A stretch of 64,000 bases of DNA. Origin: Pseudomonas viridiflava (lineage in GTDB: Bacteria; Pseudomonadota; Gammaproteobacteria; Pseudomonadales; Pseudomonadaceae). Each line of letters starts with the position of its first letter. Positions within the stretch are counted from its first letter, which is position 1. The position numbers and the translations under genes are program-made. The DNA lies in the NCBI RefSeq assembly GCF_900602065.1, contig NZ_UWFN01000098.1, positions 43,792 to 107,791 of the forward strand, read 5' to 3'. Under the pieces are notes generated by a model. It was given only the letters and a program-made list of their open reading frames with translations, had not been told where the DNA came from and made no database searches. Below are positions 35,884 through 43,996 of the stretch, one piece after another.

Positions 35884-35937
35884 CAGAGTGTGATCTTGCG
35901 CCTGATAGGCAACAAAAAGCACAAGTGAGGAGACGTT

Positions 35938-36852
35938 ATGGAACTGCTCCAGTCCATGCAGGTGTTCGCCCGGTTGGCCGAACTTGGCAGCTTCACCCGC
36001 GCGGCCGATGCCATGCAGATCGGCCGTCCGCAGGTCACGCGAGCGATACAGGAGTTGGAAACCTCGCTTGGCGCACGTCTGTTTCAGCGCACCACCCGTA
36101 CGGTGCGACTTACCTCGGAGGGGGAGCAGTTCTACGAGCGTGTCAAATCGATTCTTGGTGAAGTCGCGAGTGCCAAGGCAATGTTCGCGTCTCCACGTTC
36201 AACCTTGCGTGGTCGCCTGCGGGTTGATCTCCCTACTGCGTTTTCCGGACCTGGCCTCATCGAAAGCTTGCGTACGTTTACCCGGCTCTTCCCTGCAATC
36301 GAGCTGGCAATAGGGGTTACTGACCGGACTGTCGATCTGGTCGCAGAGGGCGTGGACTGTGCATTGCGGATCGGTGAGTTACCCAGTTCGAGCCTCGTGG
36401 CCCGCCGCATCGGTATGGCGACCATGGTCACCTGCGCGGCACCGCGATACCTCGCGGAATATGGCGAGCCCACAACCCTGGAAGATTTGAACGCACACCG
36501 TGGCGTGACTTTTCTGTCAGGACACAATCAACGCCCACAGGCCTGGCAATTTATGGATGACGGTCGCGAGCGATCACACGTCAGTCGCCAAGGCATTACC
36601 GTCAACGAGTCCAACGCCTATGTCGAATGTGGAGTCGCAGGCTTCGGCATTCTTCAGGCTCCAGGCATAACGCTGGACCGTTTTCTGGCAGACGGAAGAC
36701 TGGTTGAAGTGCTGCGCCCCTATCGCCCACACCCAAGGCCGGTGTCGGTGCTGTACCCGAGTCGCTCGCATCTGCCCCCACAGGTTGAGGTCTTTGTTGA
36801 TTGGGTGCGTGAACAGTTTCCCAAACTCTATGGGCGCTGGCTGGAGAGTTAG
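35938..36852 (+). CDS. LysR-family transcriptional regulator
   Basis: 304 residues with a strong Shine-Dalgarno (GAGGAG). The helix-turn-helix is MQVFARLAELGSFTRAADAMQIGRPQVTRAIQELE, then LFQRTTRTVRLTSEGEQFYERV. The effector domain starts LRGRLRVDLPTAFSG, with AEGVDCALRIGELPSSSLVARR. This is the CrgA-like subgroup commonly paired with quinone or alkene reductases. It probably controls the divergent reductase at 34768 and itself through the dyad at 35860-35883. Confidence 0.91.
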   Translation: MELLQSMQVFARLAELGSFTRAADAMQIGRPQVTRAIQELETSLGARLFQRTTRTVRLTSEGEQFYERVKSILGEVASAKAMFASPRSTLRGRLRVDLPTAFSGPGLIESLRTFTRLFPAIELAIGVTDRTVDLVAEGVDCALRIGELPSSSLVARRIGMATMVTCAAPRYLAEYGEPTTLEDLNAHRGVTFLSGHNQRPQAWQFMDDGRERSHVSRQGITVNESNAYVECGVAGFGILQAPGITLDRFLADGRLVEVLRPYRPHPRPVSVLYPSRSHLPPQVEVFVDWVREQFPKLYGRWLES

Positions 36853-36890
36853 AAGGGTGATACTGAGTCGTGGAGATGACCTGCTATAGG

Positions 36891-36917
36891 ACTGCTATCG
36901 ACCCAGAGCGGTCATTC
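36891..36917. repeat. Copy of the dispersed intergenic repeat (right end)
   Basis: ACTGCTATCGACCCAGAGCG then GTCATTC matches the right end of the family seen at 39669-39692 and 30467-30484. Confidence 0.45.
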
Positions 36918-36969
36918 ATGTAGATCAGCTAACGGTCCAGAGGCCTGTAGCATGGAAAGCACCAAGGAC

Positions 36970-36995
36970 TGATCGACCCTGTACCGAGTCGATCA
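36970..36995. terminator. Hairpin between convergent genes
   Basis: Perfect 8-base arms TGATCGAC and GTCGATCA with a 10-base loop between the LysR gene and the convergent isochorismatase gene. There is no T-run, so its role as a terminator is tentative. Confidence 0.4.
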
Positions 36996-37005
36996 TGGGA
37001 CTTGA

Positions 37006-37524
37006 CTAGAAACTCCATTCTTCGGCCCGGACGACTCGGCAGAATGGCCCGGCTAATGTTGCATTATGGTGGGCAATGATGGCCTCTGCTTTGAGCCATG
37101 GAGTATCGGAGCAAGTATGTCCGTTGGCGATGAGCACAGCATCAAAGCCGCAATCGCGGGCAGCCCGGCAAGTGCTGTCTACGCAGTATTGAGTTTTCAT
37201 GCCTGTAACAACGACTCCCTCACAGCCGCGCTCGCGTAGCTGAGCTGCCAGGTCAGTCTGAGCGAAGGCATTCGGGCGTTCTTTCTCGAAAATCACTTCG
37301 TCACCCATTAGCTGTAACTCCTGAACAATCTCGGTGAGCGGGCTACCCGGCTCAATCGGAGACCCCGCCGGACCTATATGGCGGGCAAGAAAGATAGGTG
37401 CGCCTGTTTCACGCGCACTTCTCATGAGTCCATTCAATGTATTAATAAGCGCTTGACCCGCCCAAGGTCTATCCGGGCCGTGAACGAGCCCTACCTGCAT
37501 GTCGAGAATCAGAAGTGCATACAT
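37006..37524 (-). CDS. Isochorismatase-family cysteine hydrolase
   Basis: 172 residues. The full superfamily triad is visible: Asp8 (LLILDMQVG), Lys81 (VIFEKERPNAF) and Cys114 (GMKTQYCVDSTCRAA). The length and FAQTDLAAQLRERG segment fit the nicotinamidase/isochorismatase-like group acting on amides or vinyl ethers; the substrate is unknown. AAGGA precedes the ATG. It appears monocistronic, with a strong terminator just upstream on the same strand that insulates it. Confidence 0.9.
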   Translation of the reverse strand: MYALLILDMQVGLVHGPDRPWAGQALINTLNGLMRSARETGAPIFLARHIGPAGSPIEPGSPLTEIVQELQLMGDEVIFEKERPNAFAQTDLAAQLRERGCEGVVVTGMKTQYCVDSTCRAARDCGFDAVLIANGHTCSDTPWLKAEAIIAHHNATLAGPFCRVVRAEEWSF

Positions 37525-37560
37525 GTGCGTTTCCTTACGTGGGTGCCAGCAAACCGGGGC

Positions 37561-37595
37561 AAAAAAAAGACCCGGTCCATTGCTGGCGGGTCTTT
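37561..37595 (-). terminator. Strong Rho-independent terminator on the minus strand
   Basis: Stem AAAGACCCG (37566-37574) / CGGGTCTTT (37587-37595) with a run of A residues at its left end, giving a T-tract on the minus strand. It lies 37 bases upstream of the isochorismatase start and 234 bases after the EamA gene stop. Confidence 0.8.
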
Positions 37596-37690
37596 AGGGA
37601 TCGTGTACTGTTTTAACTCACACAACCTCCCACGACCCGCCCGTGGCGGTCGTGAAGGTTGTGGTCGATTCGAAGCGTGGCGTAATCATA
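37561..37690 (-). ncRNA. Candidate small RNA ending in the terminator at 37561-37595
   Basis: Between the EamA stop and the terminator lies a long interrupted hairpin: CACAACCT (37621-37628) / AGGTTGTG (37656-37663) and ACGACC (37632-37637) / GGTCGT (37648-37653). Hairpin plus terminator without an ORF is the layout of a small RNA, or of a structured 3' UTR of the EamA transcript. The 5' end given here is arbitrary. No family is recognised. Confidence 0.3.
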
Positions 37691-37770
37691 AGACCGACCT
37701 TAACTTTGACGGGACGGCCTTGCAAGTGAACATGCCCAGGAAGAAAGTCATTTCGTAGGGATCGGACTCA

Positions 37771-37797
37771 ATGACGGCTCCTGGCCGATTGCCGCTG
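37771..37797. repeat. Copy of the dispersed intergenic repeat (left end)
   Basis: ATGACGGCTCCTGGCCGATT then GCCGCTG, matching the left end at 34592-34625 and 30424. Confidence 0.45.
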
Positions 37798-37828
37798 CTC
37801 GAGCTTGCGTTCGGGGTCAGTGTCGGAG

Positions 37829-38773
37829 CTAAACAGCTTGTGAGTGCAGGGGAGCACGATGACTATTTAGACACCAGACAACCCCGGCTACCAGCAGCGC
37901 AATGGCCGCCATCTCGTACGTGTCGGGTAACCGATGCTCCCATAGAAATCCAAAAGCCAGCGCCGCCAGTGTCTCGATCACCAGTACTTGCCCACTAAGT
38001 GCCAACGGTAGAAGCCGGCTTGCCTGATTCCAGCACGCGCCCCCCACAACCGAAGACAAAAGGGCTACGCCACAGGCCACCAGGAAAAAATGCAGCCATT
38101 CGTCGCTGCCATGGGTATCTGCCTGAAGAGCCAGGACAGGCACCGCCAAAAGCAGCGACTGAGCGCCCGTCATGATACCGGTCAGCAGTGCCCAGTCATT
38201 GGAGGAAATGCTGTTGAGCTGAATCAGCCGTCGGGCATTGCCGACGGCGAACCAACTCCACGTCACCAACGCCCCTGTCGCGCACAGAATACCGGCGATG
38301 CTTGTTGATGTTTCAGGCGCATCGCCATTGATCAGTGCATGCCAACTGATAAGTACGACGCCGGCCATTGCGCAGCACAGGGAGGGTAAGAGTTTGCGCA
38401 AGGAGACGGCGTTTGCGTCATGCCGACCTGCCAAGGCTAAAAACACAGGGATGAGCCCGACAATCAGAGACGTCGTCGCAATGCCCACCAGCTGCACGCC
38501 GGTGCCCACCAACGTGTAGTAGACGAGATTCCCGATCAGGCTGAGCCAGAAGAGTGACTTCCAGTCGGCTCGGGTAAGACTGGCGCAAACCCGGCGCCAG
38601 CGGGGCATGAGCAGAGCAGCCGAAATCGCACCGTAGCAGAGGAATCTGAGCACCGCGAATTGCAGACCGCTCGAGCCCTGGGTGAGCTGTGGCCCAAGGA
38701 AAATCACTCCCCAGCACAGCCCCGCGCAAACTCCGTAAACGATGCCCTTTAACAGCGATCGATCAGTAAACAT
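37829..38773 (-). CDS. EamA/DMT-family transporter
   Basis: 314 residues from the ATG at 38773; the longer frame runs back into the AraC gene and is rejected. Ten hydrophobic segments in two EamA repeats are visible, e.g. GIVYGVCAGLCWGVIFLGP, LIGNLVYYTLVGTGVQLVGI, VLISWHALINGD and LALSGQVLVIETLAALAFGFLWEHRLP. These export amino acids or metabolites. It is 80 bases downstream of an AraC regulator on the same strand, which probably controls it. Confidence 0.87.
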   Translation of the reverse strand: MFTDRSLLKGIVYGVCAGLCWGVIFLGPQLTQGSSGLQFAVLRFLCYGAISAALLMPRWRRVCASLTRADWKSLFWLSLIGNLVYYTLVGTGVQLVGIATTSLIVGLIPVFLALAGRHDANAVSLRKLLPSLCCAMAGVVLISWHALINGDAPETSTSIAGILCATGALVTWSWFAVGNARRLIQLNSISSNDWALLTGIMTGAQSLLLAVPVLALQADTHGSDEWLHFFLVACGVALLSSVVGGACWNQASRLLPLALSGQVLVIETLAALAFGFLWEHRLPDTYEMAAIALLVAGVVWCLNSHRAPLHSQAV

Positions 38774-38853
38774 TCCACCCGCGCTCCATAGCTTGAAGGG
38801 GGAAAGTCTGAAGCGCTGAACTGCGGGAGTATTGTCAGTAGCTGTGGGATTTT

Positions 38854-39582
38854 TTACCCGGAATGTTTTTGTGCTTTGCGATAAACCGACGGAGTGGTGG
38901 CGCTCACACGTTGCATGGTTCGGGTCAGCGATGCCTGGTCGGAAAAACCTGTACGCAAGGCAATCTCGACTATCGGCAATGAAGTGCCACGCAGCCATCT
39001 CTGAGCTTCCTGGATGCGTAACTCCGTTAACCAGGCTTGAGGACTCATCCCAAACATCTGCCGAAATCTTTGGTGTAATTGACTCATGCTCATGTTCGCA
39101 ACCTGGGCCATGACCTCGTTGCTCCAGTTTGCACCTGGGTTCGCCCGCAAACGGGCGATCAACTGCTCGATGGCGGATGGGGAACTGAAGGTGTCAGGGC
39201 CGAGGGATGAGAGAAGCAGCGCGCCTAATTGTGGAGTGCCCAAGGCCAGTTGCTTTTTGCCAATCAGATCGGCGAACTCGATCAGCCGCCGTGTTGCAGC
39301 GGAAATAGGCACGTATGTCTTCTGAGCCAGACGCGCCATCTGGGGTGTTTCCAGCAGTGCCGGCGCGCAGTCGAACACCAAAAAACGGCTTCCTGCGTGG
39401 CTTAGCTGGGAGTGCACCGACCCCGGCCTGACCAGGGCTGCCAATGATTGATCAATGCTCCCGCCGCGACCGTCCACATCGATTTCCATTTGGCCACGAA
39501 TTGGCAGGACCAACTGAGCGTGGTCATGGGAGTGGTTAGCGTTTTCACTCTCGTAGCTGCGGATTTCTATATTCAGGAGCAT
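38854..39582 (-). CDS. AraC-family transcriptional regulator
   Basis: 242 residues from the ATG at 39582; a GTG 15 codons upstream is an alternative. The N-terminal cupin includes ANHSHDHAQLVLPIRGQMEI and VRPGSVHSQLSHAGSRFLVFD. The C-terminal DNA-binding part reads AQVANMSMSQLHQRFRQMFG, SPQAWLTELRIQEAQRWLRG, EIALRTGFSDQASLTRTMQR. It is upstream of the EamA transporter, a common regulator-exporter pair. Confidence 0.88.
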   Translation of the reverse strand: MLLNIEIRSYESENANHSHDHAQLVLPIRGQMEIDVDGRGGSIDQSLAALVRPGSVHSQLSHAGSRFLVFDCAPALLETPQMARLAQKTYVPISAATRRLIEFADLIGKKQLALGTPQLGALLLSSLGPDTFSSPSAIEQLIARLRANPGANWSNEVMAQVANMSMSQLHQRFRQMFGMSPQAWLTELRIQEAQRWLRGTSLPIVEIALRTGFSDQASLTRTMQRVSATTPSVYRKAQKHSG

Positions 39583-39668
39583 GGGTGCATCACTCGGGGC
39601 AGTCCGGGGATGGGGGGATCCTACCACTTGGGCCGGGCTGTTGATTACGCGAAGAGGTTCTGTTGACG

Positions 39669-39692
39669 TCTATCGACCCAATGCGGACATCA
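39669..39692. repeat. Copy of the dispersed intergenic repeat (right end)
   Basis: TCTATCGACCCAATGCGGAC followed by ATCA matches the right-end consensus at 36891-36917. It lies in the 461-base gap 39583-40043; beyond it the composition turns AT-rich. Confidence 0.4.
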
Positions 39693-39922
39693 ACGCGTTG
39701 TGAAAATGCGCTCGGCCAATAGCATCCGATTGGTGCCTATGGTGATTAATTTGTCAGGAGGTTGAGTATTTATTCCAGTAACTGACTAATTCATTTCACT
39801 ATTCTCTGGGGCGTCACGCTCCTCGTTTCAGTTGTTAATGTTAGGTTGCTATCGTTAAGTTTACTGATTCCCTCTACATCGTCTTTTGTGGAGCGGTTAG
39901 CGATGAGATTTTGGCAGATTAC

Positions 39923-39951
39923 TTGACATTGTAGGTGCGGTTTACTATGTG
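39923..39951 (+). promoter_or_regulatory. Sigma-70 promoter candidate for the AT-rich envelope cassette
   Basis: TTGACA (39923-39928) and TATGTG (39946-39951) at 17-base spacing, 93 bases before the first cassette gene. The -35 is perfect and the -10 fair. Confidence 0.5.
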
Positions 39952-40043
39952 TTATTAACGGGCCGTCTTAGTGGAAAAAAATCCGGCTATGTTGAGTGTT
40001 TCAATAATCTTACATTAATACGTATTGTCTAGAGCAGCTGAAC

Positions 40044-40490
40044 ATGCGAAGCCCAAGGTATCGATTAAGGTTTGCGGCCGTTATGCTCGCTTTTTTGTTG
40101 GGCGGGCAGGTATTGGCGTATTCTGCCGAGCAACCAAGAGAGAATTCTGTGTCTGCTGCGGTGCAAAATGCTGCCGCGGCGGCTCCGCAAAAGCCTAATG
40201 TCTCAGCAGTGACCTGGTTAAGCAATTATGAATTCTGGATGTCTTCAAGCGTATTGATTTTTGGTTTGTTGGTGTTTTTAGCTGAGCTGTATTTGATGCG
40301 ATTTATCTCTTTTCAACCTGAGCAGTCTATCAAGTTGATGGCGGTGACGCTGATCGTTGTCTCGACATTATTTATTATTACGGCTGGGTTTAGTAGCGAG
40401 CAAATTGCTCCCGCAATGGGGTTGTTTGGCACTGTCGCAGGTTACATGCTTGGACGCTCTCAGGCAGGCAAAGAAGGAGAGGCTCCATGA
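40044..40490 (+). CDS. Cassette membrane protein A, unknown function
   Basis: 148 residues, unrecognised. The N-terminal signal-like helix LRFAAVMLAFLLGGQVLAY is followed by an Ala/Gln-rich exposed stretch. Two TM helices follow (WMSSSVLIFGLLVFLAELYLM; LMAVTLIVVSTLFIITAG) and a third amphipathic, glycine-rich segment (APAMGLFGTVAGYMLGRSQ), like the GxxGTxxGYxxGR ends of small accessory membrane proteins. The stop overlaps the next start (ATGA), so translation is coupled. First gene of the AT-rich cassette; no strong Shine-Dalgarno. Confidence 0.65.
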   Translation: MRSPRYRLRFAAVMLAFLLGGQVLAYSAEQPRENSVSAAVQNAAAAAPQKPNVSAVTWLSNYEFWMSSSVLIFGLLVFLAELYLMRFISFQPEQSIKLMAVTLIVVSTLFIITAGFSSEQIAPAMGLFGTVAGYMLGRSQAGKEGEAP

Positions 40491-40852
40491 AAACATTTAC
40501 CTATGGATTGTTTGTCGTTTTACTATTTTCAATGCGTGCAGCTTCAAGTGGGGAGGGATCATTAGATATTCCTTCGACCGGAGTGGAGGCTGCGCAATTT
40601 TATTTGGTAAACCAAGCTGGTCGGGACGTTGTGTTTTATCTTGAGACACAGAGCCTGGCTAGGACCGAGGCACAGCTGAAAGGTGGAGAGGGGAAGTTGT
40701 ATTCTGGCAGTCCGGGCGAAACGTGGATGAATGTATTTATTTATATCGTCGGGCAGCCGCCGATAGAAAAGTACATGGAGTCTGGCAAGAGGTACTATTT
40801 ACAAGCGACCGGTTCAGGTGCCATTGATATGTTTCTTCTTCCACCCCGCTAG
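40487..40852 (+). CDS. Cassette secreted protein B, unknown function
   Basis: 121 residues with a strong Shine-Dalgarno (AAGGAG). A signal peptide (KTFTYGLFVVLLFSMRAASS) is followed by about 100 residues of apparent beta structure: AQFYLVNQAGRDVVFYLETQ, WMNVFIYIVGQPP, GKRYYLQATGSGAIDMFLLP. This is a small periplasmic beta-sandwich-like domain. No lipobox. Coupled to protein A by an ATGA overlap, suggesting a complex with it. No family recognised. Confidence 0.65.
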   Translation: MKTFTYGLFVVLLFSMRAASSGEGSLDIPSTGVEAAQFYLVNQAGRDVVFYLETQSLARTEAQLKGGEGKLYSGSPGETWMNVFIYIVGQPPIEKYMESGKRYYLQATGSGAIDMFLLPPR

Positions 40853-40921
40853 ATTTTCCGCGCCGCTGGAGTGTTTTCAGAGTATCGGCGAATTAAATAT
40901 AACGAATCCATGGAGGCGGTT

Positions 40922-41008
40922 ATGGGTCGTTTTGTTTTGGGTGCGGGCTATTTAAGAGAACTTCAAAGTCTTCACGAGGATCGGGTGGCAGTGGTCAGCA
41001 ATCGTTGA
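40922..41008 (+). CDS. 28-residue ORF with strong ribosome-binding site
   Basis: Starts MGRFVLGAGYLRELQ and ends VVSNR. CATGGAGGCGGTT gives an excellent Shine-Dalgarno five bases before the ATG. The leader TCCATGGAGG is repeated before the next gene (41068 region, CTCCATGGAGGTTTT), so this could be a small gene or the broken start of a duplicated gene. Too short for codon statistics. Confidence 0.4.
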   Translation: MGRFVLGAGYLRELQSLHEDRVAVVSNR

Positions 41009-41083
41009 TTTATTCAATTCAGGATTTTTCGGTTCATGACGGAATCAGGTCGCTCGTGCTACCTCGTGCTCCATGGAGGTTTT

Positions 41084-42265
41084 ATGCGCTACAAAATTTT
41101 TATATCTTTTTCGATTGTGATCGCAGGGTTTGTGACCATTATGTGGTGGCGCGGAGCTTCGAAGCCAGAAGCGGGGACCATGTTGAAAGCCTGGTCGGAA
41201 AGTATACAGAACCTTGGCGTTCGAGCGATCTATCCTTTGCAAGAGAGTTTATATCCAGGGAATATGCTCCTGGTTCCTACTTATCCTGATAAAATTAATT
41301 GGTTTGAGGAAAAGCCTGCGGTTTTTTACACTAAATACATTGTTAGAATCGGTTCGCTTGATCTTTGTCAGTTGTATTTGTCACTCCGGAACGCACCGGA
41401 AATTCCGCCCGTTTCTGGCTACGAGCCTAATGGTGGCGAGTCAGTCGGAGGGAAACCATTCACTCCATGGCAGCCCACTGAAATAAAATACTCACACTTC
41501 AAATGCAGTGGCTATACAGATGCTGATTTCAGAGTCAATCGCGTCATGGCGTTCCCTGCTTTTCAGTTTGGATCACTCACCGAGTCGGGCATTAGCGGTA
41601 ATATATTGAGCGGAGTGACTGGCCTATTGGGGAGTCTGGTGGGAAATGATGAGTATCGGATGACGGTTTCGATTCCTAGTGCCACGGTTATCAGGGTTGA
41701 CTTACATTACCTCCTGTCAGCCTTAAATAGTTATAGCTACAGCACGGCTGGAGGGGTTAAAGATGTGCAAGTTATTTTAGAGCGAATGATGAATGTTCAG
41801 ACCGTCAGCGACAAGAGCGGTCATCGCTCCTTGCCTGAGCTACTCGTTGTGACGGAAGTTTATTATGCGAATGCCATAGATATTTCCATTGTAAGCTCGG
41901 CTGCTAAGGCGTCGAATCTCTCAGTCAACACCCAGGCACTGGTTGAACGGTTTGACCAGCTCAAAGACTTGCGCGATCAGCTAAAAATCATGAAGGGTGA
42001 AGTTACTCCGCCGCAAGGTAAGCATGAGTCTAATGTGGAAGCTCAGACAGAGGCCATGAAGGCGCTTGCCCAGCAAATAGATGAAAAAGAGAATGAGGTT
42101 GACAGGCTGTCTAAAGCTATTTTACCGGGAGTCCCAGGCGTTACGGGGTCGGTGAAGTCGGTCTCCAACTCGGGTGTCACCTTGACACAGGTATTTCCAA
42201 GACCGATGGCGTTTGGATACCGTGCGATAGGATTCAAACCGGAGGAGTATTTAAGGATGCATTGA
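41084..42265 (+). CDS. Cassette membrane-anchored protein C (paralogue of D)
   Basis: 393 residues from the ATG at 41084 (GGAGG, four-base spacing). One N-terminal TM anchor (YKIFISFSIVIAGFVTIMWW), then a large periplasmic part: VRAIYPLQESLYPGNMLLVP near residue 50, FPAFQFGSLTESGISGNI mid-protein, ELLVVTEVYYANAIDISIVS, and a coiled coil (TEAMKALAQQIDEKENEVDR). The C-terminal domain has GVTLTQVFPRPMAFGYRAIGF. These landmarks recur in the same order in the lipoprotein at 42401, so the two are diverged paralogues. Function unknown; envelope location inferred. Confidence 0.65.
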   Translation: MRYKIFISFSIVIAGFVTIMWWRGASKPEAGTMLKAWSESIQNLGVRAIYPLQESLYPGNMLLVPTYPDKINWFEEKPAVFYTKYIVRIGSLDLCQLYLSLRNAPEIPPVSGYEPNGGESVGGKPFTPWQPTEIKYSHFKCSGYTDADFRVNRVMAFPAFQFGSLTESGISGNILSGVTGLLGSLVGNDEYRMTVSIPSATVIRVDLHYLLSALNSYSYSTAGGVKDVQVILERMMNVQTVSDKSGHRSLPELLVVTEVYYANAIDISIVSSAAKASNLSVNTQALVERFDQLKDLRDQLKIMKGEVTPPQGKHESNVEAQTEAMKALAQQIDEKENEVDRLSKAILPGVPGVTGSVKSVSNSGVTLTQVFPRPMAFGYRAIGFKPEEYLRMH

Positions 42266-42400
42266 TGGAGCTTGCATTTTTATTTTTCCTGGCTATAAGA
42301 ATAAGCAGTCTTCTTTTTTTAAACCACTCCGCCGTCCCGAGTGTTTCAAGAAGTTTACAGTCAACGTCTGGCTTAACTTTCTGCGCCTCGGGAGTTTTCT

Positions 42401-43660
42401 ATGCCCCCAAGAATCTTGATCATGGCTTTTCTTGCGGCGAACAGCCTTGTAATGGCAGCGTGTCAATCGAAGCTGCCTCAACAGCATCTTGAACAGGTTG
42501 CAAAAGATTGGAGTATGACTGTTCGAGCTGCACAAGTAATGCCGATTTATCCCTTGGAAGAGTACATACTTCCCGGCGATCTTTATCTGTCACATCAATC
42601 CGTTGATGCTGAAATTGAAACCTGGAAAGAAAAAGGTTTCCTGCCACTTGTCAACCGGGACAATTACATTCCAATCAGCACGACTTACTACAACGAATAT
42701 TACTCACGTGGAGCGTCTGAAAACCGGCCGTCTTTTGCACACCCTCCCGCGGCAGCATTTCCCAGCTATAGCTTCACCGTTGACAGTCGCGGATCAGCGG
42801 GGTTTGCGCTCCCGCTCGCTTCCGTGCCCATTGCACTGTCCGCCGCTGGAGCGCAAGGCGCGACAGGGTCTGTAGTTCTAAAAGGTGCTACAAGCCTGGG
42901 GTTACCTAACCAAAAAATGGATGAAATTGTTCGAGCATGGGCCAGCGCGCCCCTTAACAAAGCCTGGCTGAGTCGTGCCTCGAAATTAACGTCTTCTCCC
43001 CCGATGTTAAGAGTCATCACTCGTGTTTTCAGCATTACTGGAGCGACGGTTTCACTTACATTCAGCGCTGTCTCCGGAGGGTCACTGAATGTAGGTGCTC
43101 CCGCAAGCACCCCTGACCTCGTCAGTACTTCTTCCGCCAGCTATGATGCGCTCATAAGCAATCTCAATACTCAGGTCGCACTAAAAACCGGTTCAAATGT
43201 TGGCGATTTACCGACTGCACCTAATGAGTCTGACGTAATAAGCAAGGATCCTGAGCTTGCCGCATTGCAGGCAGACATTGAATTAATTAAACGTCTAAAA
43301 ACTCAACAACAACTTCAAGCCATAAGACAACAGATTTCCAGTGCGGCCATGGAAAGCAAGTTTGGTGGTTATCTTCTCCCCGGCGCTTCGATAAAAATAG
43401 CCTCTCGTTCTGAGCGCGGAGTCACGATGGATGAAACATTCAAAAAACCGTTGGTCATTGGATATTGGGCATCTCAATATCTGGTCAGGCGAGACGGTGG
43501 TCTCATTCCTGTTGGGGAGGTCCAAGAGGTTATTGACAATCCAAAGCTTTATAAAGAATTAGAAGCCAGGGCTTATGAAATTTCAAACACAACGCCGGGA
43601 TCATCACCTGTAGATTCTGGCGTGCCAGACGCAGACCCATTTACAAAAAATCCTAAATAG
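42401..43660 (+). CDS. Cassette lipoprotein D (paralogue of C)
   Basis: 419 residues; GGGAG six bases before the ATG. The signal peptide ends in a lipobox (VMAACQS, Cys21). It shares with protein C the blocks MPIYPLEEYILPGDLYL, FPSYSFTVDSRGSAGFALPL, PMLRVITRVFSITGATVSLTF, a Gln-rich coiled coil (KRLKTQQQLQAIRQQIS), and LLPGASIKIASRSERGVTMD followed by FKKPLVIGYWASQYL. A Pro/Ser-rich tail ends the protein. No family recognised. Lipidation would place it in the inner or outer membrane facing protein C's domain. Confidence 0.65.
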   Translation: MPPRILIMAFLAANSLVMAACQSKLPQQHLEQVAKDWSMTVRAAQVMPIYPLEEYILPGDLYLSHQSVDAEIETWKEKGFLPLVNRDNYIPISTTYYNEYYSRGASENRPSFAHPPAAAFPSYSFTVDSRGSAGFALPLASVPIALSAAGAQGATGSVVLKGATSLGLPNQKMDEIVRAWASAPLNKAWLSRASKLTSSPPMLRVITRVFSITGATVSLTFSAVSGGSLNVGAPASTPDLVSTSSASYDALISNLNTQVALKTGSNVGDLPTAPNESDVISKDPELAALQADIELIKRLKTQQQLQAIRQQISSAAMESKFGGYLLPGASIKIASRSERGVTMDETFKKPLVIGYWASQYLVRRDGGLIPVGEVQEVIDNPKLYKELEARAYEISNTTPGSSPVDSGVPDADPFTKNPK

Positions 43661-43672
43661 GCAGGCAACACC

Positions 43673-43996
43673 ATGAGCCAGATTTTCGAAAAAAATTCAA
43701 ACATCATTTGCGCCCTAATCGACCTAAATGACGGTAATGCGGAAGATGCAATATTTGATATGCTCCTTGAGTCGGGCTCAGCAAAAAACTGGAGTTATAA
43801 AGTATTTTGGGCTACTTCAAACAAGTCCAGTAAAATCATAACGTTGTGCAAAACTCTCGGCACCTCTGGAAAGGTAAAGATACTTATTGAAATACCTGAC
43901 AGTCTACTGAGTACCCGAAAAGAGCAAGCATCTGCGGCAGGCTTCACTCAATACACCGTGAGTACAGGCAACACTCACGCTATGATTTATTTCTAA
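43673..43996 (+). CDS. Cassette protein E, small cytoplasmic, unknown function
   Basis: 107 residues without signal peptide or TM segment. It begins MSQIFEKNSNIICALIDLND and contains NAEDAIFDMLLESGSAKNWS, KVFWATSNKSSKI and GKVKILIEIPDS, an alpha/beta pattern of alternating strands and helices. It lies 12 bases after protein D and belongs to the same AT-rich unit, probably as its cytoplasmic component. No family recognised. Confidence 0.6.
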   Translation: MSQIFEKNSNIICALIDLNDGNAEDAIFDMLLESGSAKNWSYKVFWATSNKSSKIITLCKTLGTSGKVKILIEIPDSLLSTRKEQASAAGFTQYTVSTGNTHAMIYF

